The notes below the pieces were generated by a model. That model searched no databases, was not told where the DNA came from, and worked only from the letters and a program-made list of their open reading frames with translations. From Geobacter sp. (GTDB lineage: Bacteria; Desulfobacterota; Desulfuromonadia; Geobacterales; Geobacteraceae): a DNA stretch of 16,860 nucleotides. The translations under genes were made by a program, and so were the position numbers. Below, piece by piece: positions 5,753 to 12,446 of the stretch. Location of the stretch: contig RPRC01000150.1 in the NCBI GenBank assembly GCA_003857395.1, positions 1-16,860 of the forward strand, written 5' to 3'. The first letter of the stretch is position 1, and the number at the start of each line of letters is the position of its first letter.

Positions 5753-7669
5753 TCATTCCGTCAATCCCTTTGCCAGGGGACGCCAATGAACCACGTACAA
5801 TCTTTTGCTCGCCCGCGTCAGGGCAACGTAGAGAAGGTTCCGGTCGATCTCCGTCTGGCGGTACTCCGTATCGCTCGGATTCCAGAGGATGACATTCGTG
5901 AACTCGACCCCCTTGACGATATGGGTATTCACCACCAGCACCCCGGGCTCGAAACATACCTCCCCTTCCCCATGTAATCCTGCGACTCCCGCAAGAGATT
6001 GGTGAAGTGTCTTCACATCGGTTTTTTTCTTGCAGATGATGGCGGTAAGTGCATTCGGCTCCCGGGCCACAAGCTGTTCGACAATCCGGCGAACCTTCCG
6101 CAACGCAGCAGACGAGTCTTTTTCCGGATAAAACTTTACTACCCCGGAATGGGACTTGGAGGTGTCCACCGGTCTGCCGCTCACCCGGGCCGCCAACTCG
6201 AGGATCTCCCGGGCCGAACGGTAAGAGATGGCCAGGGTTTCCTTGTCCAGGCCGGACAACTGCAGTTGCCGGCGAAAGTTGACGAAGCCCGTTCCGTCGA
6301 CGAAGGAAAGAATTTTTTGCTTTTCATCGGCACAGACCGTCAGACTGCAGCGGGGCGAAGTGGCCGCCAGCACCGCCTCAAGCTCCAAGGCACCGAGATC
6401 CTGCGCCTCGTCGACGATGATATGATCATAGTGATTGAGCGCCCCCGGTACCACGGCATCAGCATGATTTCTGAGCTGGCAGAGCCGCAGCAGAATGCTG
6501 ACATCCGAGAAGGAAACAATCCGGTTCTTGTCAATGAGCCGCTGCTGGATGTCCGAGGAAAAGGCTTCCCGCTGTTTTTCATCAGCAAAAAGGGCCTCAA
6601 TCACATAGCAGCAGGAAAAGAACCGCCACAGGTCCATTATCGGATCGATCTTCCGCGTCTCCCCCACGTAGCGGCGGAGCAATTCAGCAATGGCGCTGTT
6701 TTTCTTCCGGGCCCCGTGGGGATCATCGAAGGTGGTGGTCAGGGAATACACCCCCAGCTGCCCGAGGGCGGAAAGGGACCAGGCGCTGAAGGTATCCACC
6801 CGCGTCTTTCCCAGGAGTTCTTCGGAGGTCTTCTTCACGTAGTCCCGCAGGACCCGGTTGAACATCAATACCAGACAGCGCTCGGTGCGAAAAAGCTTCG
6901 GCTGGTTGAATTGCAGATAGGAAAGCCGGTGGAGCGCCACGGTGGTCTTGCCACAGCCGGCACCGCCGGTGATGTAGGTACAGCCGTCAGTTTCCTTGGT
7001 GATCATCCGGAACTGATCCGGGTCGATCAGTGCCACGATATCCACCAGGCGATGATCCCCGGCCAGGGACTTGGTATCGGCCGAGGTCTGAAACGTCGTA
7101 CCGTTACAGTGCCAGGCATCGTCCACCAACTCAAAAGTATCGGAGGGAGTCTCGATCCGGTGCAATACCTGGCGGGTTATGCCGATCTTGTCCTTTCGGA
7201 CCAGCAGACCCTCCCGATCTTTCCCCTGGATGGTCTCCAGATAGTCCTCTCCCTGCTCATAGTCATAATAGAGTCGGGATATCTCCGCCTTGCGCCAGTC
7301 AACGATGGCAACCCTGTTTCCGTCCATGAGGGACTGCTTGCCGATCAGGTACTCTTTGTTACCGATCCTCATGTCGCTGTCTTGTATACCGATAATCGCG
7401 AAATAGGGAGAACCGGCGCTGTCGCAGAAATCCTTGAGGTATTTCCGGGGATCGTGGTGGCCATGCTCAATAAGCTTCTCAGCCAGGTCGTTCTTCTCCC
7501 GCCAACTGACCGAATCCAGCCTTTCCTGCTCCAACTCCCTGGCTCGTGCATCATGAAGCGAAAGGGTGGCGTTCCGGTCCGCGGCTGAACGATCGATGAT
7601 CCGACAGATATCCACCAGTCTTTTCTGCTCTTGGGCGATAATGTCCAACGAATGGTTCGAAGCCCCCAT
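5753..7669 (-). CDS. HelD/UvrD-like superfamily 1 helicase
   Basis: The 638-residue product is an SF1 helicase-type ATPase. Motifs seen: Walker A GAGCGKTT (236-243), Walker B VDEAQD (419-424), a YRS motif (483-485), a VKGVEF motif (585-590) and the arginine motif YVALTRASKRLYVV (614-627). The first 75 residues are charged and helical (RELEQERLDSVSWREKNDLAEKL). They are followed by PYFAIIGI and VAIVDWRKAEISRLYY (120-135), which matches the HelD pattern '...VIDWRAPVARPFY'. HelD proteins bind RNA polymerase through an N-terminal coiled coil and free stalled enzyme; UvrD relatives unwind DNA. The HelD reading is an inference. The ATG at 7669 overlaps the ywbE stop (TGATG); the 93 codons upstream in this frame are the wrong frame of ywbE. 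Confidence 0.87.
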   Translation of the reverse strand: MGASNHSLDIIAQEQKRLVDICRIIDRSAADRNATLSLHDARARELEQERLDSVSWREKNDLAEKLIEHGHHDPRKYLKDFCDSAGSPYFAIIGIQDSDMRIGNKEYLIGKQSLMDGNRVAIVDWRKAEISRLYYDYEQGEDYLETIQGKDREGLLVRKDKIGITRQVLHRIETPSDTFELVDDAWHCNGTTFQTSADTKSLAGDHRLVDIVALIDPDQFRMITKETDGCTYITGGAGCGKTTVALHRLSYLQFNQPKLFRTERCLVLMFNRVLRDYVKKTSEELLGKTRVDTFSAWSLSALGQLGVYSLTTTFDDPHGARKKNSAIAELLRRYVGETRKIDPIMDLWRFFSCCYVIEALFADEKQREAFSSDIQQRLIDKNRIVSFSDVSILLRLCQLRNHADAVVPGALNHYDHIIVDEAQDLGALELEAVLAATSPRCSLTVCADEKQKILSFVDGTGFVNFRRQLQLSGLDKETLAISYRSAREILELAARVSGRPVDTSKSHSGVVKFYPEKDSSAALRKVRRIVEQLVAREPNALTAIICKKKTDVKTLHQSLAGVAGLHGEGEVCFEPGVLVVNTHIVKGVEFTNVILWNPSDTEYRQTEIDRNLLYVALTRASKRLYVVHWRPLAKGLTE

Positions 7670-7893
7670 CAGCAGCCGGTTCCCCTGTCGCCAGTGGAAG
7701 CGGAGAGAATGGAGTGGACCCTGCCCACCTGGCCATCCTGCAGCCGGACCTTGATTCCCCGGGAGTGGAACGGGGCACTGGTGAGGAGATCCTTGACGAC
7801 CCCTTCCGTCAACCTGCCGCAGCGCTGGTCTTTCTTCAGCACAATGGCCACAGCCAAGCCGGGATAGATGTCTTTTCTGTTCTGGCCGTTCAT
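7669..7893 (-). CDS. ywbE: YwbE family small protein
   Basis: The 74-residue product begins NGQNRKDIYPGLAVAIV and continues KKDQRCGRLTEGVVKDLLT, SAPFHSRGIKVRLQDGQVGRV. This is the full YwbE (DUF2196) pattern; members are usually about 60-70 residues. The fold is a small beta-rich domain with conserved glycines, resembling RNA-binding small barrels, but its role is unknown. The start at 7893 has AGGAG nine bases upstream. Its TGA overlaps the helicase ATG, so the two are very likely translated together. The last residues, after GRVHSIL, are divergent. Confidence 0.9.
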   Translation of the reverse strand: MNGQNRKDIYPGLAVAIVLKKDQRCGRLTEGVVKDLLTSAPFHSRGIKVRLQDGQVGRVHSILSASTGDRGTGC

Positions 7894-7945
7894 CGTATAA
7901 TACTCCTAAATTATTTCCATCAAGCGAAATCGGCTTCGCACAATG

Positions 7946-7978
7946 CAAAAGGGGTCAGCCGCACCAGGCCGACCCCTC
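7946..7978 (-). terminator. Hairpin terminator after the DUF502 gene
   Basis: AGGGGTC (7950-7956) pairs with GACCCCT (7971-7977), and GCC (7958-7960) with GGC (7967-7969), leaving one A-C mismatch and a six-base loop. On the minus strand it is followed by TTTTG. It lies between the DUF502 stop (8170) and the ywbE start (7893), so it may end DUF502 transcription or attenuate ywbE. A second small hairpin (GGGAT-loop-ATCCC, about 8000-8015) lies further upstream on the same strand. Confidence 0.6.
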
Positions 7979-8164
7979 CCTTGTTCTTGCCTAGGAACGG
8001 GGATCAAAAATCCCGACAATCAGGCCGGGTTTCTATCCGAAAAGAGCCGGCACTGTACCCCAGCACGGCCCGAGATGTCAATAGTTGTGATGGCAGAGAC
8101 AGAGGAACGCCCTGACACTGATCGACCGGCAATCCAGGGGATATTTGCCAGCGGTTGATTACCT

Positions 8165-8179
8165 GGTTTTCATCCGGAA
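8165..8179. repeat. Boundary motif copy at the DUF502 stop codon
   Basis: GGTTTTCATCCGGAA is a close copy of the motif that bounds elements A and B. Read on the minus strand it supplies the last codons and the TGA stop of the DUF502 gene. Confidence 0.6.
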
Positions 8180-8787
8180 TGGTCCGCCGTTTTCCCCTTT
8201 TCAGAGATCATCCCGCCGGTTACCACAAGTCCCATGGCACGGTGGGTGGAAATATCGACTTTCTTGACGGCGGAACGCGGAACGATCACCGTGTATCCGC
8301 CAATCTGGTAACTCAGGGGAAGATATACGGCAACCTCCCCCTCATACCCGATCCCGGTCGGCAAATCACTGAAATCACTACGGGTTACAAAGCCGATCAT
8401 GCGCAGGGATGTTCCGCCAAAGTTCAGATCTACCGTTACCACCTGGCTGAACTTCGAATCATGTTTGGCAGTGAAAAAGCCGATAAAATCCTTGAGAGAA
8501 CCATACAGTGTCTTGACCAGAGGGATGCGGTTCATTGCCGCTTCCCCCAGCAAGATTATCCTTTTCACCAGAAAGGCGTTGAGGGCCAGACCACAGAGAA
8601 AGGTTACCACCAGACCGGTCATCAGACCCATCCCGGGCAGATACCATCCGTCAGGAAGCAGCACCTCGAGGAGACCGCCAAGAACGGTTTCCGCTGACCG
8701 GACCAGCCAAAAGAGAATATAGATTGTCAACAGGGCCGGCAGTATTGCCACCAGTCCTTGGAACATAATTCTGCCAAGTCGTTTCAT
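8170..8787 (-). CDS. DUF502 family membrane protein
   Basis: The 205-residue product has two membrane segments, about residues 8-29 (MFQGLVAILPALLTIYILFWLV) and 52-74 (GMGLMTGLVVTFLCGLALNAFLV). The conserved DUF502 stretch RIPLVKTLYGSLKDF follows at 87-101. A soluble beta-rich tail covers about 112-190, including MIGFVTR and VAVYLPLSYQIGGYTVIVPR. The protein sits in the inner membrane and its function is not known. I chose the ATG at 8787 because GGAG lies 11 bases upstream; the ATG at 8817 has no ribosome site. Its stop codon lies inside a copy of the repeat boundary motif. It reads away from element B, which may carry its promoter region. Confidence 0.88.
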   Translation of the reverse strand: MKRLGRIMFQGLVAILPALLTIYILFWLVRSAETVLGGLLEVLLPDGWYLPGMGLMTGLVVTFLCGLALNAFLVKRIILLGEAAMNRIPLVKTLYGSLKDFIGFFTAKHDSKFSQVVTVDLNFGGTSLRMIGFVTRSDFSDLPTGIGYEGEVAVYLPLSYQIGGYTVIVPRSAVKKVDISTHRAMGLVVTGGMISEKGKTADHSG

Positions 8788-8826
8788 TGTTCTCGTTTCT
8801 CCAGTCACGATCGACATATTTTTACT

Positions 8827-9041
8827 TAGTTTTCATCCGGAAACACTAAAATAGTGCTATCCCCCGTTGGGCTGGGGCTTTCCCGGAGTCTCTCGTACGG
8901 CTTCATGGCACAACAGCGAAAGCAAAGAAAGCGCCTGATGCCGGCAGGTCGCCCGATCAGTGTCTCGGGTGGCGACCGATTACGAGAGGCTTCGGGGAAG
9001 TTCCAGCCCAGCCCCTGTTGAGACTTTCCGGATGAAAACTA
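8827..9041 (+). repeat. Element B: 17-bp TIR element with three-way-junction fold
   Basis: Seen: TAGTTTTCATCCGGAAA (8827-8843) and its exact reverse complement (9025-9041) form perfect 17-bp ends of a 215-bp element. Inside, 8866-8897 pairs with 8981-9012 over 32 positions without a gap, 26 Watson-Crick and 6 G-T/G-U. Every non-Watson-Crick position is a wobble on the plus strand and would be an A-C mismatch on the minus strand. Two inner stems follow: 8898-8909 with 8933-8943, and GGTCGCC (8947-8953) with GGCGACC (8971-8977). CACTA-AAA-TAGTG (8844-8856) is a further small hairpin. No ORF is supported. It could be a MITE or REP-like element, or a structured RNA or single-stranded DNA form. 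Confidence 0.7.
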
Positions 9042-9059
9042 CTACTTTCCCGTCCCGTC

Positions 9060-9105
9060 TTTCCGGATAAAAGTACTTGTTATCACACTAAAGTATCCAC
9101 TTTTG
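9060..9105. repeat. Second boundary motif and inverted flanking repeat
   Basis: TTTCCGGATAAAAG (9060-9073) repeats the element boundary motif with small changes. AAAAGTAC (9069-9076) and TCCACTTTTG (9096-9105) are inverted copies of GTACTTTT (40-47) and CAAAAGTGGA (25-34). Together they bracket the whole minus-strand gene block in inverted orientation. Confidence 0.5.
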
Positions 9106-9220
9106 GATGCAGGCTATTCCCACAGGTCCTCTCCCAGGAAAATCATACAGCGTCTCTCCGCGGGCAGGTACACAATGTAGAAAGAAAATAACACCAAATA
9201 AGGTTTTTGCATACTGTTGC

Positions 9221-9248
9221 TTGACTAAAGAGCATTAGCGCATAGAAT
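9221..9248 (+). promoter_or_regulatory. Sigma70-type promoter for the lipoprotein gene
   Basis: TTGACT (9221-9226), a 16-base spacer and TAGAAT (9243-9248) each match the consensus at five of six positions. Transcription would start near 9255, about 50 bases before the ATG at 9307. The GGAG ribosome site is at about 9295-9298. Confidence 0.65.
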
Positions 9249-9306
9249 TAAACATCATAAATATGTTGTTTATTCTAAAACGAGGGATGGGAAAGGAGAG
9301 ATAAAA

Positions 9307-9621
9307 ATGCGCAAATTGTTAGCAGTTATTCTTCTTGGCTCGGCATTGTGTTTAAGCGGTTGTGCGACGACTGATACACCTGCCCAGAAAACCGATTCAG
9401 CAAAACAGTTTATCAAATGTTCCACCTGTGGAGCCGAGTTTACCTCTCAGGCAGGTCTTATCGAACACCTCAAGCAACACCCCGACCATCAAGCCGCCGA
9501 GCCTTTGTTCAAATGCTCCACCTGTGGTGCCGAGTTTACCTCACAGGCGGGAATTACAGAACATATCAAAGCACATCCTGGACATCAGCAGGCACCAATT
9601 GAGGGGCAGTTCCCTCAGTAA
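9307..9621 (+). CDS. Small lipoprotein with two classical C2H2 zinc fingers
   Basis: The 104-residue product starts with a lipoprotein signal: MRKLLAVILLGSALCLSGC, with lipobox LSGC and the lipidated cysteine C19. Two nearly identical C2H2 fingers follow: C38-x2-C41-x12-H54-x3-H58 and C70-x2-C73-x12-H86-x3-H90. The core hydrophobics sit in the classical places (F45 and L51; F77 and I83), and CSTCGAEFTSQAG is identical in both. Extra histidines H61 and H93 follow each finger. The spacing is that of eukaryotic-type fingers, unlike the bacterial Ros/MucR type (x9). Lipidation implies placement at a membrane outside the cytoplasm, so DNA binding is unlikely and metal or protein binding more so. 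GGAG lies eight bases before the ATG. The gene is monocistronic, with a promoter at 9221 and a terminator at 9721. Function is unknown. Confidence 0.9.
   Translation: MRKLLAVILLGSALCLSGCATTDTPAQKTDSAKQFIKCSTCGAEFTSQAGLIEHLKQHPDHQAAEPLFKCSTCGAEFTSQAGITEHIKAHPGHQQAPIEGQFPQ
9418..9585 (+). repeat. Direct repeat encoding the two fingers
   Basis: The stretches 9418-9489 and 9514-9585 are diverged copies with a 96-base period (32 codons). Most differences are silent or fall in the second half of the finger. This points to an internal duplication of one finger unit. Confidence 0.75.
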
Positions 9622-9720
9622 AGCAGGACACCCACCACCTTTGACAAGTGGGGAACAACTCTGGACAGACATGCCACGCATGAGCATCCTTCCTTGCTCC
9701 CTAATCTCTACCAAAGCAGT

Positions 9721-9752
9721 AAAAGCCGCCTCTTGAGGAGACGGCTTTTTTT
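9721..9752 (+). terminator. Hairpin terminator between convergent genes
   Basis: AGCCGCCTC, a five-base loop, then GAGACGGCT forms a nine-base stem with one mismatch, followed by seven Ts on the plus strand and preceded by four As. It ends the lipoprotein transcript. It may also serve the penicillin-binding protein gene, which arrives from the other side. Positions 9753-9880 show no gene. Confidence 0.85.
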
Positions 9753-9880
9753 CGTCAATCCGTCTCCTATTGAGAATCTTTAAAGCTGCTTTACAGGGTT
9801 CGTGTCTGCCCTCCCCGAATTGTATCTCTCCAAGGAAACAACTTCCGCTACGGCAAAAACTTGACGGCCACAGGCTCGGT

Positions 9881-12007
9881 TCAGCGCGGTTGTCCTGAGT
9901 CGGCCGGAGCCAATTCACCCGTCTCCTCCTGCGGTTTCTCATTCAGTCTCGACAAGGGAGGCTCCAAAGGAGCTGATGTCGGGGAGACAACTCCGCCATG
10001 TACGGGACAATACTCGGTCGGCTCCGTTCCCTCGATATAATTCTCATCCCGCGTAACCGGACAGTCAGGGGCGGCCAGATAACCTGTTTCCGGATCAATC
10101 AAAACGGACACTACCGTATCCGGTTTCGGGAAATCTACGTTTGGCTCAGCGGCCAGAACCGAACGCATGAAACGTCCCCAGATAGGGGCACTGACAGCTC
10201 CTCCGGTAAAGCCTTTTCCTCCGGGTCGGGGTTTGTCATACCCAACCCAGACGCCGGTTACAAGGCGTGGAGTATAGCCGACAAACCAGGCGTCCCGATA
10301 ATCATTGGTGGTGCCGGTCTTTCCGGCGGACGCATGTTCTCTGCTGAATTTTTCGAGAGATTTTGCGGTGCCATAGCGCATGACGTCTTTCAGCATCTGC
10401 GTCGTGACATAAGCGGTAGCAGGAGAAAGCGCCGGAGTAACGGACGTGGGGTTTTCCGTCCAGACACGACGATTTCGATCATAGATACGGATAATGGTTC
10501 TTGATTTGGGCAGCAAGCCCCCGTTGGCAAAAGGGGCGTATGCTGAAACCAGATCATGCAAGGTAACATCATCTGTTCCCAGTGCCAGGGAGAGGCCATT
10601 GGCAGCGTGCAAAGAGAGCCCCAATGTACTGGCAAAACCGGTAAAATACGGAATTTCAATGGCATCCAGCAGCTTTACCGTGACAACATTATTTGAATAG
10701 GCCAAGGCTTTACGAAGGGTCAACTCGCCATAAAGTTCCTTTCCATAATTCTGAGGTTGCCAAATCTCACCGTTTCCACGATTGTACGTTACCGGTGAAT
10801 CATCAAAGAGGCTGCTCGCGGTGTACCCTTTTTCAAGGGCAGCCGCATAAATCAATGGCTTAATGGCTGAGCCTGGTTGACGCCTGGCAAAGAATGCCCG
10901 GTTAAAAGGACCTTGCGCATAATCAACGCCACCAACAGCCGCCAGGACATCTCCGGTAGCAGGATCCAGGCACAATAGCGCGCCCTGCAAATCGGGGGAA
11001 ATCTGTTTCACTCCGTCACGCAGTGCCTTTTCCGCCAGTTTCTGCATGGGAAGATCCATGGCGCTTATCACATCCAACCCGCCTTGTTCGATAATTTTCG
11101 AACCGTACTGATCAACGAGTTTGCTCCGGACATGCGCCAGATAATAGGGAGCTTCATTACGTTTTACGGTTACAATCGGTTGGGACGACAGTTGTTTCTT
11201 TTGTCGCGCAGAGATGATCTTCAGTTCGGCCATGCGCCCGAGCACCAGATCTCTACGGGCTTTTACCATGGCAGGGTTTCCCAAAGGATTATAGCGTGAA
11301 GGGGCCTTGGGTATTCCGGCCAACAGGGCACATTCGGCTTGGGTCAGTTGCTCCGGTGTTTTATCAAAATAAAGGCGGGCTGCTTGAGCAACGCCCCAAG
11401 CTCCATTGCCAAAATAAATCTCGTTGAAATACATCTCCAGAATCTGTTTTTTGGTGTATTTCTCTTCGAAATCCATGGCCAGGCGTGCTTCGGTAAGCTT
11501 TCTGTCGAGGGTTTTTTCTCCTGACAAATACTTGTTCTTGATCAGTTGCTGGGTAATGGTCGAGCCGCCTTCGACCATTTTGCCTTTGACCACATCCTTC
11601 ATCAATGCTCGGGCAATGCCCCGGATATCTATTCCGCCATGCTGGTAAAACCTGACATCTTCAATGGCGACCAATGCTTTCTGCAGAAACACGGGAATCT
11701 GGGCGATGGGGACCCAGTACCTGCCCTCAGACGGGAGACGACCAACGAACCGACCTTTGTGATCAAAAACCTTAATGGAACTATAACCGGGCGGCAAGGC
11801 CGGATAGGTGGCTAATTTTTCTCTGGCTACTGCCGCAGGCGCGAGAATCGCAACCAAAAAAAGCACGGCAATGAAAAGAAACAACAATTTTTTAAGGGGT
11901 AACAGTGTTGATGAAATCACGATAGTAATCAACTCCTTGATTAATGAAGGGTCCAGATGGGTACGTACCAGAGTAGCAACGTGTCCGTCACTCTGAGGGT
12001 TTTTCAT
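9881..12007 (-). CDS. Class A penicillin-binding protein (PBP1A-like)
   Basis: The 708-residue product builds peptidoglycan at the outer face of the inner membrane, polymerising glycan and cross-linking peptides. After a cytoplasmic head of about 38 residues comes one membrane anchor (about 40-60). The glycosyltransferase domain (about 85-260) shows catalytic E116 in EDVRFYQHGG, EGGSTITQQL (146-155) and FNEIYFGNGAWG. The transpeptidase domain shows the active-site S380 in SAIK, SNN (438-440) and KTGT (563-566). Length and layout suit the PBP1A/MrcA group. The cysteine-containing C-terminal part (APDCP, EYCPVH) and Pro/Glu-rich tail are common in related proteins. The start at 12007 has GAGGT about eight bases upstream. 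The gene is alone on its strand. Reserve concerns which class A PBP it is. Confidence 0.95.
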   Translation of the reverse strand: MKNPQSDGHVATLVRTHLDPSLIKELITIVISSTLLPLKKLLFLFIAVLFLVAILAPAAVAREKLATYPALPPGYSSIKVFDHKGRFVGRLPSEGRYWVPIAQIPVFLQKALVAIEDVRFYQHGGIDIRGIARALMKDVVKGKMVEGGSTITQQLIKNKYLSGEKTLDRKLTEARLAMDFEEKYTKKQILEMYFNEIYFGNGAWGVAQAARLYFDKTPEQLTQAECALLAGIPKAPSRYNPLGNPAMVKARRDLVLGRMAELKIISARQKKQLSSQPIVTVKRNEAPYYLAHVRSKLVDQYGSKIIEQGGLDVISAMDLPMQKLAEKALRDGVKQISPDLQGALLCLDPATGDVLAAVGGVDYAQGPFNRAFFARRQPGSAIKPLIYAAALEKGYTASSLFDDSPVTYNRGNGEIWQPQNYGKELYGELTLRKALAYSNNVVTVKLLDAIEIPYFTGFASTLGLSLHAANGLSLALGTDDVTLHDLVSAYAPFANGGLLPKSRTIIRIYDRNRRVWTENPTSVTPALSPATAYVTTQMLKDVMRYGTAKSLEKFSREHASAGKTGTTNDYRDAWFVGYTPRLVTGVWVGYDKPRPGGKGFTGGAVSAPIWGRFMRSVLAAEPNVDFPKPDTVVSVLIDPETGYLAAPDCPVTRDENYIEGTEPTEYCPVHGGVVSPTSAPLEPPLSRLNEKPQEETGELAPADSGQPR

Positions 12008-12446
12008 ACTATCATACCTCTATTGTTCTTCGCTACTTCCATGTCAGCTCAAAACCTGGCAACTCCACATACGGCTCTCCACAACCCGATTTCCTACCAT
12101 TGCCCGTATCCGGCACGACTCTCAACGATGAAACAAGTCTCAGCCAAAAATAATCGTGACCAGGCAAGGTTTTCCCAACAAGACACCGTGAGAATGCGGC
12201 TGGCTTGAGCGAAATTCAGCACTCGACGATAACTATTTGACAGCATCGACACGACTGCGAAAGAATTTATAAAAAAATAACTTCAGATATACGCTGCGCT
12301 GCCGATAATTACTCATTAGAACAGGGTTGCAACTTTGCGGAAAGAATAGTGCGAAATATTTCCGCTGCTCCTGTGCAGCAAATTATTATGCATCTATCAA
12401 ATAGACTTATATACGGCAATTATTCAACGTCACAAAGGAGACGACC
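12008..12446. other. Divergent intergenic region, no gene
   Basis: This 439-base stretch between the penicillin-binding protein and the FIST receptor holds no supported gene. It has a FliA-like box (12301), the near-palindrome GCGAAATATTTCCGC (12350-12364) and a small hairpin GCTGC-loop-GCAGC (about 12363-12378). The ribosome site AAAGGAG lies just before the ATG at 12447. No clear promoter was found for the penicillin-binding protein. Confidence 0.5.
12282..12308 (+). promoter_or_regulatory. Candidate sigma28 (FliA) promoter of the FIST-MCP gene
   Basis: GCCGATAA at 12301-12308 is a full match to the sigma28 -10 consensus. Eleven bases upstream, TTCAGATA (12282-12289) matches the -35 consensus TAAAGTTT at only four of eight positions. 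The downstream gene is a chemotaxis receptor, a common FliA target. The leader would be about 130 bases, which is rather long. Confidence 0.45.

Noticed and set aside
5999..7588. Long plus-strand open frame (529 codons) opposite the helicase gene
   Set aside because: It mirrors the helicase gene in an antisense frame, has no ribosome site or recognisable domain, and the helicase motifs on the other strand are unmistakable.
7670..7948. N-terminal extension of the helicase frame by 93 codons
   Set aside because: The extension is ywbE read in another frame; its residues are Gly/Pro/Arg-rich without a family pattern, and the TGATG overlap gives a clear start.
8155..8697. Plus-strand frame of 180 codons opposite DUF502
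   Set aside because: Antisense shadow of a well-formed membrane protein gene with two clear helices and the DUF502 signature.
8827..9041. Element B as a CRISPR array or transposase-bearing insertion sequence
   Set aside because: There is no regular repeat-spacer pattern and no coding frame; only paired ends and a folding interior are present.
9541..9942. Minus-strand frame of 133 codons between the lipoprotein and the penicillin-binding protein
   Set aside because: It overlaps the end of the lipoprotein, the terminator and the penicillin-binding protein's end in another frame, and shows no domain.
11957..12208. 83-codon plus-strand frame with a hydrophobic, signal-like stretch
   Set aside because: It overlaps the start of the penicillin-binding protein antisense, has no ribosome site and resembles no family I know.
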